The translations under genes were made by a program, and so were the position numbers. Below the pieces are notes generated by a model. It saw only the letters and a program-made list of their open reading frames with translations. It had not been told where the DNA came from and ran no database searches. A DNA stretch of 64,000 nucleotides, taken from Kitasatospora viridis (GTDB lineage: Bacteria > Actinomycetota > Actinomycetes > Streptomycetales > Streptomycetaceae). Shown here in pieces: positions 51,140-60,599 of the stretch. The DNA lies in contig NZ_VIWT01000009.1 in the NCBI RefSeq assembly GCF_007829815.1, positions 62,001 through 126,000 on the forward strand, in the 5' to 3' direction. Numbering within the stretch: the stretch's first letter is position 1; each line of letters starts with the position of its first letter.

Positions 51140-51886
51140 ATGCTCTCGGTCGTGGTCGCGCCCTGGCGGCGGGCGCCGGTGGTGCTGCGCAACGCGGAGG
51201 TGCCGCACCAGGCGGCGAGCACCATGAAGGTGGCCGTGCTGGCCGCCCTGCACCGCAGCGGGATCGCCTGGGACACACCGGTGTTGGTGGTGGACCGGTT
51301 CCGCTCGGCGGCCGGCGGGGAGTTCCGCGCCACCGAGTCGTACGACAGCGATCCGCTGCCCTGGCGCCGGCTGGGGGAGCGGGTGCCGCTCGGTTGGCTG
51401 GCCGGGCGGATGGTCAGTCACTCCTCCAACCTGGCGACCAATCTCTGCCTGGCGCGGGTGGGGTCCGAGGCGGTGGCCCGGGTGTGGCGGGAGGCCGGCG
51501 CGGTGGGTGCCAGTCCGCGAGGGATCGAGGACGTCGCGGCGCGGGAGGCGGGGATCGACAACCTGGTCAGCGCGATGGACCTGGTCCGGTTGCTGGAGTC
51601 GCTGGAGCCGGCGGTGCTGGCCGAGCTGGAGCACAACGTCCACCGGGTCGACCTGGCCGCCGGGTTGCCGCCGGGGATCCGGCTGGCCGGCAAGAACGGC
51701 TGGCTCCCCGGTGCCCGGCACGGGGTGGCCCTGGTGCATCCGCCGGACGCCCGTCCGTACGTGCTCTGCGTCTGCTACACCGGTCCGCTGGCCAACGGCG
51801 AGGACGTGGCCGATCCGGCTGCCGGTCTGCTGGCCCGGATCTCGGCGGGCATCTGGCGGCGGCGCCGGGACATCGGTCTGACGTAG
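51140..51886 (+). CDS. Class A beta-lactamase-like serine hydrolase
   Basis: 248 residues. Ser-x-x-Lys in QAASTMKVAVLAALH, SxN in SHSSNLATNLCL and KNG in RLAGKNGWLPGARHGVA (K-T/S-G equivalent) are in the right order for penicillin-recognising enzymes. No signal peptide is evident from ATG 51140, unusual for a beta-lactamase, so the substrate may be cytoplasmic. TACCAT six bases upstream suggests a leaderless start. The TAG stop is the centre of TGACG-TAG-CGTCA. Confidence 0.8.
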   Translation: MLSVVVAPWRRAPVVLRNAEVPHQAASTMKVAVLAALHRSGIAWDTPVLVVDRFRSAAGGEFRATESYDSDPLPWRRLGERVPLGWLAGRMVSHSSNLATNLCLARVGSEAVARVWREAGAVGASPRGIEDVAAREAGIDNLVSAMDLVRLLESLEPAVLAELEHNVHRVDLAAGLPPGIRLAGKNGWLPGARHGVALVHPPDARPYVLCVCYTGPLANGEDVADPAAGLLARISAGIWRRRRDIGLT

Positions 51887-51950
51887 CGTCACCAGCGTCA
51901 CCGAAGACGGTGGGGCGCCACCGCTGCGCTGCGCGGCGGCTGAACCCGGA

Positions 51951-52415
51951 TCAGCGCCGCCCGGTCAGCCGGCGGCTGAGCTCGCCCACCTGTGGGGTGA
52001 GGAAGCGGGTGGCGAACAGGGCGAACGGGACGCCGGCCAGGAAGGGCAGCACGAGGGCCCGGTCGCCGGTCAGCAGGCCCACGCCGATCCCCTCCAGGGC
52101 CAGGGTGCAGACCGCGGTCAGGGCCGCGAGCCAGCCCAGCAGTCCGCCGCGGATCCGGCCGCGCGAGCCGGCGCAGGCGATCAGCAGCCCGGACGCGGCG
52201 CCGGGCAGGATGCCCGCGGGTGCGCCGAATAACGCGGCGATCATGCCGAGCACCGGCAGGGCGAGCAACCCGGCGGCACCCTCTCCGGACCGGACCTCCG
52301 CGAACGCGCCCACCGAGCCGGCGAGCAGGCCGGTCGTGGCCCCGGCGACGAACAGGCCCAGTCCCGTGCCCGTCATGACGACCGCCAGTCGGGACCGCAG
52401 GTATCCCCAGCGCAT
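51951..52415 (-). CDS. Small polytopic membrane protein
   Basis: 154 residues with four hydrophobic stretches (residues about 10-38, 48-82, 90-112, 118-138) rich in Gly and Ala. No family recognised. The promoter upstream (52473-52501) overlaps a perfect TTGAACGCGTTCAA palindrome, so expression is probably controlled by a TetR-type repressor encoded elsewhere. GGGGGAG precedes the ATG. Confidence 0.65.
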   Translation of the reverse strand: MRWGYLRSRLAVVMTGTGLGLFVAGATTGLLAGSVGAFAEVRSGEGAAGLLALPVLGMIAALFGAPAGILPGAASGLLIACAGSRGRIRGGLLGWLAALTAVCTLALEGIGVGLLTGDRALVLPFLAGVPFALFATRFLTPQVGELSRRLTGRR

Positions 52416-52472
52416 GTCTCCCCCTCAGCACCGATGAGCGGCCGCCCTCGGTACGAGGGAGGCGCTGGAAGT

Positions 52473-52501
52473 ACTGTAGGCCTGACTTTGAACGCGTTCA
52501 A
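52473..52501 (-). promoter_or_regulatory. Promoter with TTGAACGCGTTCAA palindrome
   Basis: Minus-strand TTGAAC (52496-52501), 17-bp spacer, TACAGT (52473-52478). The -35 is one arm of the perfect 14-bp palindrome at 52488-52501, resembling TetR-family operators. No tetR gene is adjacent. Confidence 0.65.
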
Positions 52502-52555
52502 TACGACTGGGTTTCCAAGTGTCGAAGCTCTCAAGTGCCCGACGGGCGGCGGGGG

Positions 52556-53503
52556 TCAGCGGCGCTGCGCGATGGTCACCCCGTCGCGCACCGGCAGCAT
52601 CACCGCGTCCACCCGCTCGTCGGCGGCGACCAGGTCGTTCAGCCGGCGCATCGCCAGGTGGTGCTCCTGCTGGTAGGCGGGGTCGAGCACCCGGCCGCCG
52701 AGGAAGACGTTGTCCAGCACCACCAGGCCGCCCGGCCGCAGCCGCGGCACGATCTCCTCGTAGTAGGCGGGGTAGTTGGCCTTGTCGGCGTCGATGAAGG
52801 CGATGTCGATGACCGGCTCGGCGTCCAGCGCGCGCAGCGTCTCCAGGGCGGGCGCGATCCGCAGGTCGATCCGGTCGGCCACGCCCGCGCGCTCCCAGTA
52901 CGGCGCGCCGATCGCGGTCCACTCCTCGCTGACGTCGCAGGCGAGCACCCGGCCGCCCGCGGCCAGGCCGCGGGCGATGCAGAGCGTCGAGTAGCCGGTG
53001 AAGACGCCGACCTCGACGGCGAGGCGCGCGCCGGTCAGCCGGGTCAGCATGCTGAGCAGCGCGCCCTCGTCGGAGGCGACCTGCATGTGCGCGGCGCCGG
53101 AGGTGGCCTCGCGGGTAGCGGCGGCCAGCTCGCTGAGGATGTCGTCGGCCGGGGTGTGGTGGGACAGCAGGTACTCGCCGACCACGGGGGCGGTGGGCTC
53201 CAGGTCGCCGCCGTCGAGCGGGGCGGTCCACTCGACGACCAGCTCGTCCTGGGTGCCGAAGCGCACCAGGTGACGGGCGATCACGTCCTCGACCCGGGCC
53301 AGCGACTCGGCGTCGACCGCGGTGGCGGTCAGCACCAGCTCGTCGGGGGTGGGCCGCAGGGTGCAGCTGCCGGAGGCGACCGTGACGGTGCCGCGGCCGT
53401 CGGGGGTCAGCGAGGTGGTGGCCTTGTGGCCCAGGTGGGAGACGAGCTGCTTGAGGTAGCGCTCGGGACGGGTGGTGGCGACGTGGGCGATGGAGATGGG
53501 CAT
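52556..53503 (-). CDS. DUF2218 / O-methyltransferase fusion protein
   Basis: 315 residues with AGGAG before ATG 53503. Residues 1-95 (SIAHVATTRPERYLKQLVSH ... FGTQDELVVEW) match DUF2218, a small domain usually encoded alone. Residues about 105-315 are a SAM-dependent O-methyltransferase of the caffeoyl-CoA/catechol type: ARLAVEVGVFTGYSTLCIAR, VLACDVSEEWTAIG, FIDADKANYPAYYEEI and GGLVVLDNVFLGG. It would methylate a catechol or phenol using SAM. Divergent from a winged-helix regulator at 53633. Confidence 0.85.
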   Translation of the reverse strand: MPISIAHVATTRPERYLKQLVSHLGHKATTSLTPDGRGTVTVASGSCTLRPTPDELVLTATAVDAESLARVEDVIARHLVRFGTQDELVVEWTAPLDGGDLEPTAPVVGEYLLSHHTPADDILSELAAATREATSGAAHMQVASDEGALLSMLTRLTGARLAVEVGVFTGYSTLCIARGLAAGGRVLACDVSEEWTAIGAPYWERAGVADRIDLRIAPALETLRALDAEPVIDIAFIDADKANYPAYYEEIVPRLRPGGLVVLDNVFLGGRVLDPAYQQEHHLAMRRLNDLVAADERVDAVMLPVRDGVTIAQRR

Positions 53504-53597
53504 GGGTGCTCCTGAGGTCTGGTGATGGTTCGTGGTGAAAGCGGTGAGGTTTCTCGCCACTTCCTGACGACAGGATTCTGGGGTCGGCGCGGCGGAG

Positions 53598-53626
53598 TTG
53601 TCAAAGCGTTTGGATTCCCCGACACT
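53598..53626 (+). promoter_or_regulatory. Promoter of the winged-helix regulator
   Basis: TTGTCA (53598-53603), 17-bp spacer, GACACT (53621-53626), then six bases to ATG 53633: predicted leaderless transcript. Confidence 0.5.
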
Positions 53627-53632
53627 TTCCGC

Positions 53633-54199
53633 ATGGACGAGCAGCCCTCCGAAGACGAGAACGACGCCGAGCGCGGGGAGCAGCACCTGGTGCTGCAGTC
53701 GGCAGAGCAGTTCAAGGCCCTCGGGCACCCGGTGCGCCACCGCATGGTCAACGCCCTGCGCCAGCGCCCCGCGACACTGCGCCAGTTGGCCGAGGCGCTG
53801 GGCATGAGCAAGGGCACCATCGGCTACCACGTGCGGGTGCTGCGCGAGGCCGGCATGGTCCGGCTCGCCGAGACCCGACAGGTGCGCGGCGGCACCGAGC
53901 AGTACTTCGCGCTGGTCAGCCGGAGCTTCAAGTTCCACCCGGACGCCAAGGCCGGCGCGCAGTTCCTGATCAACGCGGCGCTCGACGAGATGCTGCCGCC
54001 CGAACCGGGCCAGGCCACCCACACCGTGCTGCGCCACCTCTGGCTCACCCGGGCCGAGGCGGAGGCCATGGAGGTGCGGTTGCGGGCGATGGCCGACGAG
54101 CCGGCGCCGACGGATCCCGCGAGCGGCGAGGCCTACGGGCTGCTGGTCAGCCTCTTTCGCGCCGACGTGCCCAGCCTGCCGCCGGACGAAGGGAACTGA
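53633..54199 (+). CDS. ArsR-like winged-helix transcriptional regulator
   Basis: 188 residues. The HTH_20/ArsR-type domain is clear: QSAEQFKALGHPVRHRMVNA, LRQRPATLRQLAEALGMSKG, TIGYHVRVLREAGMVRLAE, with the wing ETRQVRGGTEQYFALV. The C-terminal half is helical, with no evident metal-binding Cys. ATG 53633 sits directly after a promoter, without Shine-Dalgarno. Divergent from the DUF2218/O-methyltransferase gene, its probable target. Confidence 0.85.
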   Translation: MDEQPSEDENDAERGEQHLVLQSAEQFKALGHPVRHRMVNALRQRPATLRQLAEALGMSKGTIGYHVRVLREAGMVRLAETRQVRGGTEQYFALVSRSFKFHPDAKAGAQFLINAALDEMLPPEPGQATHTVLRHLWLTRAEAEAMEVRLRAMADEPAPTDPASGEAYGLLVSLFRADVPSLPPDEGN

Positions 54200-54216
54200 C
54201 GCCGCTTCGGCGGGCC

Positions 54217-54244
54217 CGGCGCCGTCGGCCGGGTGACGGCGCCG
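54217..54244. terminator. Hairpin between convergent genes
   Basis: CGGCGCCGTC (54217-54226), eight-base loop, GACGGCGCCG (54235-54244), between the regulator and CobW-like genes. Confidence 0.6.
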
Positions 54245-54271
54245 GCCCTACCTGCCCGGGCCGGGCCGGTC

Positions 54272-55510
54272 TCAGCCGACCGGGCAGTGCACCTCCCAGG
54301 CCGGGAACGGGTCGGGGTAGCCGGCCCAGGCCGCCGGGCCGTCGGCGAGCTCACGGTCCGTCAGCAGGCAGGCGTCCAGTGCCGCCCGCAGGCCGTCGGC
54401 CGCCAGCCCGGTGCCGATGAAGACCAGTTCCTGCCCCTGGGCGAGCTCGCGCCCCGCTGACGAGTGCCCCGCTGCCCCATGCGCCGCTCCCCCGTGCCCC
54501 GCCGGCTCGGTTCCGGCGTCGTCCGCGTGCGCGCCCGCCGGTTCCAGCCGGGCGACGCAACCCGCCTGGGACCACAGGGCAGTGACGGCGGGTCGGGTGG
54601 CGAGCCGGCAGAACCCCTTGGAACGCAGCACGGTGCCGAACTCGCCGGAGTCCAGCCGCAGGCCGACCAGGTCCCAGAGCCGCTGCGGGTGGAACGGGCG
54701 GTCGGCCCGGTAGACCAGGCTGGAGATGCCGTACTCCTCGGTCTCCGGCACGTGGTCGCCGTTGAGTTCGGCGACCCAGCCGGGCGCCTCCTGGGCCCGG
54801 GCGAGGTCGAACAGCCCGGTGCCGAGGAGGTGGCCCGGCGCGACCGTGCCGAAGGAGGAACGGACGATCCGGGCGGCCGGGTTGAGGCGGCTGAGCGCGG
54901 CGGCGAGCTGGTCGGCCTGCTCGGGGTTGACCAGGTCGGTCTTGTTGAGCACGATCACGTCGGCGAACTCGACCTGGTCCACCAGCAGGTCGCTGACGGT
55001 GCGTTCGTCGTCCTCGTACTGGTCGAGGCCGCGCTCGCTGAGGTCGTAGCCGGCCCGCAGCTCGGGGAGGAAGTTCACCGCGTCGACCACGGTGGCCATG
55101 GTGTCGAGCCGGGCGATGTCGCCCAGCGTCGCGCCGTCGTCGCGCGGGAAGGCGAAGGTGGCGGCCACCGGCATGGGTTCGGAGATGCCGCTGGACTCGA
55201 TCAGCAGGTAGTCGAAGCGGCCGGACCGGGCCAGCCTGTCGACCTCCTCCAGCAGGTCGTCGCGCAGGGTGCAGCAGATGCAGCCGTTGGTCATCTCGAC
55301 CAACCGCTCCTCGGTGCGGGAGAGTTCGGCGCCGCCGCCGCGGACCAGGGCGGCGTCGATGTTGATCTCGCTCATATCGTTGACGATTACCGCGACGCGC
55401 AGCCCGTCGCGGTTGTGCAGCAGGTGGTTGAGCAGGGTGGTCTTGCCCGCGCCGAGGAAGCCGGAGAGCACGGTGACGGGCAGTGGGGTCGGGAGCAGCT
55501 CGGTGGTCAT
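54272..55510 (-). CDS. CobW/ZNG1-family zinc-responsive GTPase
   Basis: 412 residues of the COG0523 metallochaperone family. GTPase motifs: Walker A SGFLGAGKTTLLNHLL, metal-binding CxCC in EMTNGCICCTLRDDL, Walker B LLIESSGISEP and NKTD in VIVLNKTDLVN. The C-terminal CobW domain carries an inserted His-rich stretch (AGHGGAAHGAAGHSSAGREL). It would insert zinc into client proteins under zinc starvation. ATG 55510 lacks a Shine-Dalgarno sequence; TATAGT seven bases upstream suggests a leaderless mRNA. A Zur-like box at 55530-55544 lies upstream and the zinc importer is divergent, so Zur control is likely. Confidence 0.9.
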   Translation of the reverse strand: MTTELLPTPLPVTVLSGFLGAGKTTLLNHLLHNRDGLRVAVIVNDMSEINIDAALVRGGGAELSRTEERLVEMTNGCICCTLRDDLLEEVDRLARSGRFDYLLIESSGISEPMPVAATFAFPRDDGATLGDIARLDTMATVVDAVNFLPELRAGYDLSERGLDQYEDDERTVSDLLVDQVEFADVIVLNKTDLVNPEQADQLAAALSRLNPAARIVRSSFGTVAPGHLLGTGLFDLARAQEAPGWVAELNGDHVPETEEYGISSLVYRADRPFHPQRLWDLVGLRLDSGEFGTVLRSKGFCRLATRPAVTALWSQAGCVARLEPAGAHADDAGTEPAGHGGAAHGAAGHSSAGRELAQGQELVFIGTGLAADGLRAALDACLLTDRELADGPAAWAGYPDPFPAWEVHCPVG

Positions 55511-55517
55511 GCCGAGG

Positions 55518-55544
55518 ACTATAGCGAAATGACATCCGTTTTCA
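55518..55544 (-). promoter_or_regulatory. CobW promoter -10 and Zur-like box
   Basis: The -10 TATAGT is at 55518-55523 (minus strand). TGAAAACGGATGTCA (55530-55544) matches 13 of 15 positions of a TGAAAAC-N-GTTTTCA Zur-type palindrome and covers the -35 region. Confidence 0.65.
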
Positions 55545-55616
55545 TCTATGCTGTGCGGCGGCCGCCAGTGCACCCGGTGCTGCTCACTGCCCGTGCCCGG
55601 CGGCCGAGTCAAGCTT

Positions 55617-55670
55617 TGGCAATGATTGTCATCTTGTCCTCAGAACCCCTGGTGATGAAAACCATTGCCA
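55617..55670 (+). promoter_or_regulatory. Two Zur-like boxes before znuA
   Basis: TGGCAATGATTGTCA (55617-55631) and TGAAAACCATTGCCA (55656-55670) each match about 12 of 15 positions of the Zur palindrome. TAGTCT (55673-55678) is a possible -10 just after the second. Two sites suggest tight repression when zinc is sufficient. Confidence 0.65.
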
Positions 55671-55738
55671 CCTAGTCTGATGGACGTCTACCGAACCGGC
55701 CCTCGCACGGGCCGTGTGCGCAAGGAGCGAACCCACCC

Positions 55739-56706
55739 ATGACCGCCGTCCAGACCGGCAAGGCCCACCGCCGTCCGCTGAGGATCGCGCTCGTCGCCAC
55801 CGCCGCCGTCGCGGGCCTCGCCGTGACCAGCGCCTGCTCCACCGCCTCCGCCTCCAAGAGCGCCTCCGGCGGATCCGGCAGCGGCGGCTCGAAGACCATC
55901 AAGGTGGTCGCGGCCGAGAACTTCTGGGGCAGCATCGCCACCCAACTCGGCGGTGAGCACGTGAAGGTGACCAGCATCATCACCAACCCGGACACCGACC
56001 CGCACTCCTACGAGCCGACCGCCGCCGACGGCCGCACCATCGCCGGCGCCGACTACGCGATAACCAACGGCATCGGCTACGACGCCTGGTCGGACAAGCT
56101 GCTCGCGGCCAACCCGAGCTCCTCCCGCACCCTGCTCAAGGTCGGCGACCTGCTGGGCAAGAAGGAGGGCGACAACCCGCACCAGTGGTACTCCTCGGAC
56201 AGCCTGCACAAGGTGATCGACCAGATCACCGCCGACTACAAGAAGGTCGACCCGGCCGACGCCGGTTACTTCGACACCCAGAAGAGCACCTTCGAGAACC
56301 AGACGCTGGCCCAGTACAACCAGCTTGAGTCCGACATCAAGGCCAAGTACGCCGGCACCCCGATCGGCGCCTCGGAGTCGATCGTCACCCCGCTCGCCGA
56401 CAGCCTCGGCCTCAAGATGCTGACCCCGGAGACCTTCCTGGACGCGGAGAGCGAGGGCACCGACCCGACCGCCGCCGACAAGGCCACCATCGACCAGCAG
56501 ATCAGCGGCAAGCAGATCAAGGTCTACGTCTTCAACACCCAGAACTCCGACCCCGACGTGGTCGCCCAGGTGAACGCCGCCAAGGCCCAGGGCATCCCGG
56601 TCGCCCAGGTCACCGAGACCCTCGCCCCGGCCAACGCCAGCTTCCAGGACTGGCAGGTCAAGCAGTTGCAGGGCATCGAGGACGCGCTGAAGCAGGCGAC
56701 CGGCAA

Positions 56707-56710
<4 letters not shown>
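55739..56710 (+). CDS. znuA: Zinc ABC transporter substrate-binding lipoprotein
   Basis: 323 residues, cluster A-I metal-binding protein. The lipobox ends TSAC (Cys33). Metal-site residues are visible: Glu/Asn near VVAAENFWGSIATQLGG, His in DTDPHSYEPTAAD, His in DNPHQWYS and acidic residues in the second lobe. AAGGAG precedes ATG 55739. It captures zinc (or manganese) outside the membrane; zinc is favoured by the Zur boxes and neighbours. There is no long His-rich loop of the kind seen in some ZnuA proteins. Its stop overlaps the ATPase GTG start. Confidence 0.9.
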
Positions 56711-57634
<924 letters not shown>

Positions 57635-57648
<14 letters not shown>

Positions 57649-58549
57649 CGACACGTCACCCGTCTTCTCCTGGAACCCGGTCGCCGACTTCCAGGACATG
57701 TGGTCCTACGCCTACATGGTGAACGCCTTCCGGGCCGGCCTGATCGTCGCCGTGGTCTGCGCGGTGGTCGGCTGGTTCATGGTGCTGCGGCGGCAGGCCT
57801 TCGCCGGGCACTCGCTCTCGGTGGCGGCCTTCCCCGGCGCCTCGCTGGCCGTGCTGGTCGGATTCAGCACCACGCTCGGCTACTTCGGCTTCTGCATCGC
57901 CGCCGCCCTGGTCATCGCCGCACTGCGCCGCGAGGGCCAGGAGGGCGGGGCCGAGGAGTCGGCGGCCACCGGCACCGTGCAGGCCTTCGCACTGGCCTGC
58001 GGCTACCTCTTCATCAGCCTCTACAAGGGGCTGCTGGAGGGGCCGACCGCGCTGCTCTTCGGCGACTTCCTGGGCATCACCACCGGACAGGTGGAGATCC
58101 TCGCGGTGGTCGGCGCCGCGGTGCTGGCCGTGCTCGCGGTGATCGGGCGCCCGCTGCTCTTCGCCTCGCTGGACCCGCAGGTCGCGGCCGGGCGCGGGGT
58201 GCCGGTGCGGCTGCTGGGCACGGTCTTCCTGGTGCTGCTGGCCGCGGCGACCGCCGAGGCCAGCCAGATCACCGGCACCCTGCTGGTCTTCGCGCTGCTG
58301 GTGATCCCGCCGGCCACCGCCCAGCAGCTCACCGCCCGGCCCGGCCCGAGCCTGCTGCTGTCCGCGCTGCTCGGGCTCGGCGCCTGCTGGGCCGGGCTGA
58401 TCGCCGCCTACTACCAGCCGTACCCGCTCGGCTTCTTCGTCACCGGCTTCGCCTTCGCCGGCCTGGTGCTGGCCCACCTGTTCCGCTACCTCAGGGACTC
58501 GCTGGAGCGCCGCCGGATGCCGCTGACGCTGACCGGAGGTGCGGCGTGA
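57635..58549 (+). CDS. znuB: Zinc ABC transporter permease 1
   Basis: 304 residues, ABC-3 family, with eight or more helices (VCAVVGWFMVLRRQAFAGHS, LSVAAFPGASLAVLVGFSTT, LLVFALLVIPPATAQQL and others). GTG 57635 is preferred because GGAGGAGG lies five bases upstream; an ATG at 57614 has no such site. The gene end overlaps the second permease (GTGA). With permease 2 it would form a heterodimeric channel. Confidence 0.88.
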
Positions 58550-59394
58550 TCTCGATCCTCGGCCAGGACTTCTTCCGCAACGCCCTGCTGGCGGGCACGT
58601 TCATCGCGCTGGCCTGCGGGCTGGTCGGCTACTTCCTGGTGCTGCGGGCGCAGGTCTTCACCGGCGACGCGCTCAGCCACGTCGCCTTCACCGGCGCCAT
58701 GGCGGCCCTGGCCGGCGGCTACGACCTGCGCCTGGGCCTGTTCGCCGCCACCATCGGCGTCGGGCTGCTGATCGGCGGGCTCGGCCGGCGCGGCCGGCCC
58801 GACGACGTGGTGATCGGCGGCGTCTTCGCCTGGATCCTGGGCCTGGGCGCGTTCTTCCTGACCATCTACACCACCTCCCGCAGCGCGGCCCAGGGCGGGG
58901 CCGGGACGAGCGTGCTGTTCGGCTCGATCTTCGGCCTGCACGGCAACCAGACCACCGTCGCGGTGCTGATCGCGGGGGCGATCAGCCTGCTGGTGCTGGT
59001 GATCGCCCGTCCGCTGCTGTTCGCCACGCTGGACGAGGCGGTGGCCGCCGCCCGCGGCGTGCCGGTGCGGGTGCTCGGGTTCGGCTTCCTGGTGCTGGTC
59101 GGCGCGACCGCGGGCGAGGCCACCCAGGCGGTGGGCTCGCTGCTGCTGCTCGGCCTGCTGGCCGCGCCGGCCGGCGCGGCCGTCCGGCTGACGGACCGTC
59201 CGTTCCGGGGGCTCGCGCTCTCCGCGGGGCTGGCGGTGCTGGAGATGTGGGGCGGCCTGCTGCTCAGCGCGGCCGCGCCGAAGCTGCCGCCGAGCTTCGC
59301 GATCATGGCGACGGCGAGCGCGGTCTACGCGGCCACCTTCCTGGTCCGCCGCCGTCGCCCCGTCCCCGCCGGGCCGGAGCCGGCGGCGGCCTGA
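58546..59394 (+). CDS. znuB: Zinc ABC transporter permease 2
   Basis: 282 residues, ABC-3 family: FLVLRAQVFTGDALSHVAFT and GAMAALAGG is the conserved cytoplasmic-loop region; AVGSLLLLGLLAAPAGAAVRL matches a helix of permease 1. GTG 58546 overlaps the previous stop. The product is related to permease 1 but diverged, and together they complete the znuA-C-B1-B2 operon, followed 23 bases later by zur. Confidence 0.88.
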   Translation: MISILGQDFFRNALLAGTFIALACGLVGYFLVLRAQVFTGDALSHVAFTGAMAALAGGYDLRLGLFAATIGVGLLIGGLGRRGRPDDVVIGGVFAWILGLGAFFLTIYTTSRSAAQGGAGTSVLFGSIFGLHGNQTTVAVLIAGAISLLVLVIARPLLFATLDEAVAAARGVPVRVLGFGFLVLVGATAGEATQAVGSLLLLGLLAAPAGAAVRLTDRPFRGLALSAGLAVLEMWGGLLLSAAAPKLPPSFAIMATASAVYAATFLVRRRRPVPAGPEPAAA

Positions 59395-59417
59395 ACACCG
59401 TGGACCCGGGGGAGCGC

Positions 59418-59894
59418 ATGACGGAGCTGACGGCGAGCGCCCTGGTGCTCGCGGAGGAGAAGGCGGCGGCCCGGCGGGCACACCGGGCCGCCGCCGTGGA
59501 CGCGGGGGTGCCGGGCCGGCCGACCCCGCGCCGGACCGAGGTGGTGCGCGCGCTGGCCGCCGTCGGGGAGTTCGTCAGCGCGCAGCTGCTCTACGCCCGC
59601 CTGGTGAACGGCGGTTCCCGGGTGGGCCTGAGCACGGTCTACCGCACGCTCGCCGCACTGGCCGAGGCCGGGCGGGCCGACATGGTGCGCGACGCCAACG
59701 GGGAGCGGCTGTTCCGCTACCGCCCGGGGCCCGACCACCAGCACTACCTGCTGTGCCGCGGCTGCGGCCTGAGCACGCCGGTGGACTCCGGCGCGGTGGA
59801 GGCCTGGGCGGACCGGGTCGCCGAACTGTCCGGCTTCGCCGAGGTCCGGCACACCGTCGAGCTCTCCGGGCTGTGCGGCGACTGCCGGGACTGA
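59418..59894 (+). CDS. zur: Zinc uptake regulator Zur (Fur family)
   Basis: 158 residues. Winged helix: TPRRTEVVRALAAVGEFVSA, QLLYARLVNGGSRVGLSTVY, RTLAALAEAGRADMV; dimerisation domain with structural-zinc cysteines in LLCRGCGLST and SGLCGDCRD, and His ligands in PGPDHQHYLLC. Zur binds DNA when zinc-loaded and represses importers and zinc-free ribosomal proteins. GGGGGAG precedes ATG 59418. It is the last gene of the zinc importer operon and so under its own control. Confidence 0.92.
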   Translation: MTELTASALVLAEEKAAARRAHRAAAVDAGVPGRPTPRRTEVVRALAAVGEFVSAQLLYARLVNGGSRVGLSTVYRTLAALAEAGRADMVRDANGERLFRYRPGPDHQHYLLCRGCGLSTPVDSGAVEAWADRVAELSGFAEVRHTVELSGLCGDCRD

Positions 59895-59908
59895 GCGAGG
59901 ACGGCACC

Positions 59909-59952
59909 ACGACGGAAGGGCCCCACGGAGCACCGTGGGGCCCTTCCGTCGT
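59909..59952. terminator. Bidirectional terminator between zur and rpmE2
   Basis: Perfect 20-bp stem (59909-59928 with 59933-59952) and a four-base loop AGCA, between convergent genes. Confidence 0.85.
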
Positions 59953-59956
59953 CGTG

Positions 59957-60205
59957 TCAGTCCTGCTTGCCGTAGCGGCGGTTGAACAGCTCGACCCGGC
60001 CCGCGGTGTCCATCACCCGGGCGGTGCCGGTGTAGAACGGGTGGCTGGCCGAGGAGATCTCGACGTCGACGACGGGGTAGGTGTTGCCGTCCTCCCACTC
60101 GACGGTCCGGGTGCTGGTGGCGGTGGACCGGGTGAGGAAGGTGAGGCCGCCGACCCGGTCGCGGAAGACGACGGGGCGGTAGGCGGGGTGGATTCCGGGC
60201 TTCAT
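59957..60205 (-). CDS. rpmE2: 50S ribosomal protein L31 type B (zinc-independent)
   Basis: 82 residues: MKPGIHPAYRPVVFRD, TRSTATSTRTVEWEDGNTYP, VVDVEISSASHPFYTGTARV, FNRRYGKQD. It lacks the CxxC zinc knuckle of the A type, so it is the paralog made under zinc starvation to free zinc from ribosomes (established for Zur regulons). AGGAG precedes ATG 60205. Second gene after rpmG in a leftward pair with a Zur-like box upstream. Confidence 0.95.
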   Translation of the reverse strand: MKPGIHPAYRPVVFRDRVGGLTFLTRSTATSTRTVEWEDGNTYPVVDVEISSASHPFYTGTARVMDTAGRVELFNRRYGKQD

Positions 60206-60263
60206 GCGGGTGCTCCTGGGGTGCGTGGGCGGGTTCGTGGACGGGGTCGCGCGGTGGGCGGGC

Positions 60264-60428
60264 TCAGCGCTCTTCGCGGAAGTCGGTGTGGCGGCCGAGC
60301 ACCGGGTCGTACTTGCGCAGCACCAGGCGGTCGGGGTCGTTGCGGCGGTTCTTGCGGGTCACGTACGTGTAGCCGGTGCCGGCGGTGGACCTGAGCTTGA
60401 CGATCGGGCGCAGTTCGCTGCGGGCCAT
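60264..60428 (-). CDS. rpmG: 50S ribosomal protein L33 (zinc-independent)
   Basis: 54 residues: MARSELRPIVKLRSTAGTGY, TYVTRKNRRNDPDRLVLRKY, DPVLGRHTDFREER. The cysteine pairs of zinc-binding L33 are absent. AGGAGG lies before ATG 60428. First gene of the leftward rpmG-rpmE2 pair; the Zur-like box at 60480-60499 is about 50 bases upstream. Confidence 0.95.
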   Translation of the reverse strand: MARSELRPIVKLRSTAGTGYTYVTRKNRRNDPDRLVLRKYDPVLGRHTDFREER

Positions 60429-60479
60429 GGCGTCCTCCTGGACCTCGTGGGTGCGACGGGTGTCGAAGCAGCATCATAG

Positions 60480-60499
60480 TGAAACGGTTGTCGTTTTCA
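60480..60499 (-). promoter_or_regulatory. Zur-like box before rpmG
   Basis: TGAAACGGTTGTCGTTTTCA has TGAAA and TTTCA ends and aligns with the AAYGRTTGTC core of the znuA box at 55617. Zur repression of the zinc-free ribosomal proteins is the expected logic. Confidence 0.6.
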
Positions 60500-60599
60500 A
60501 TAAGTCGCTGATCCCGGGAACACCGAAGCGGGGCCACGGCATTCCCGTGGCCCCGCTCGTGCTTCAGCCGATGACGGTGTGCGGCTCAGCGCCCGCGGC

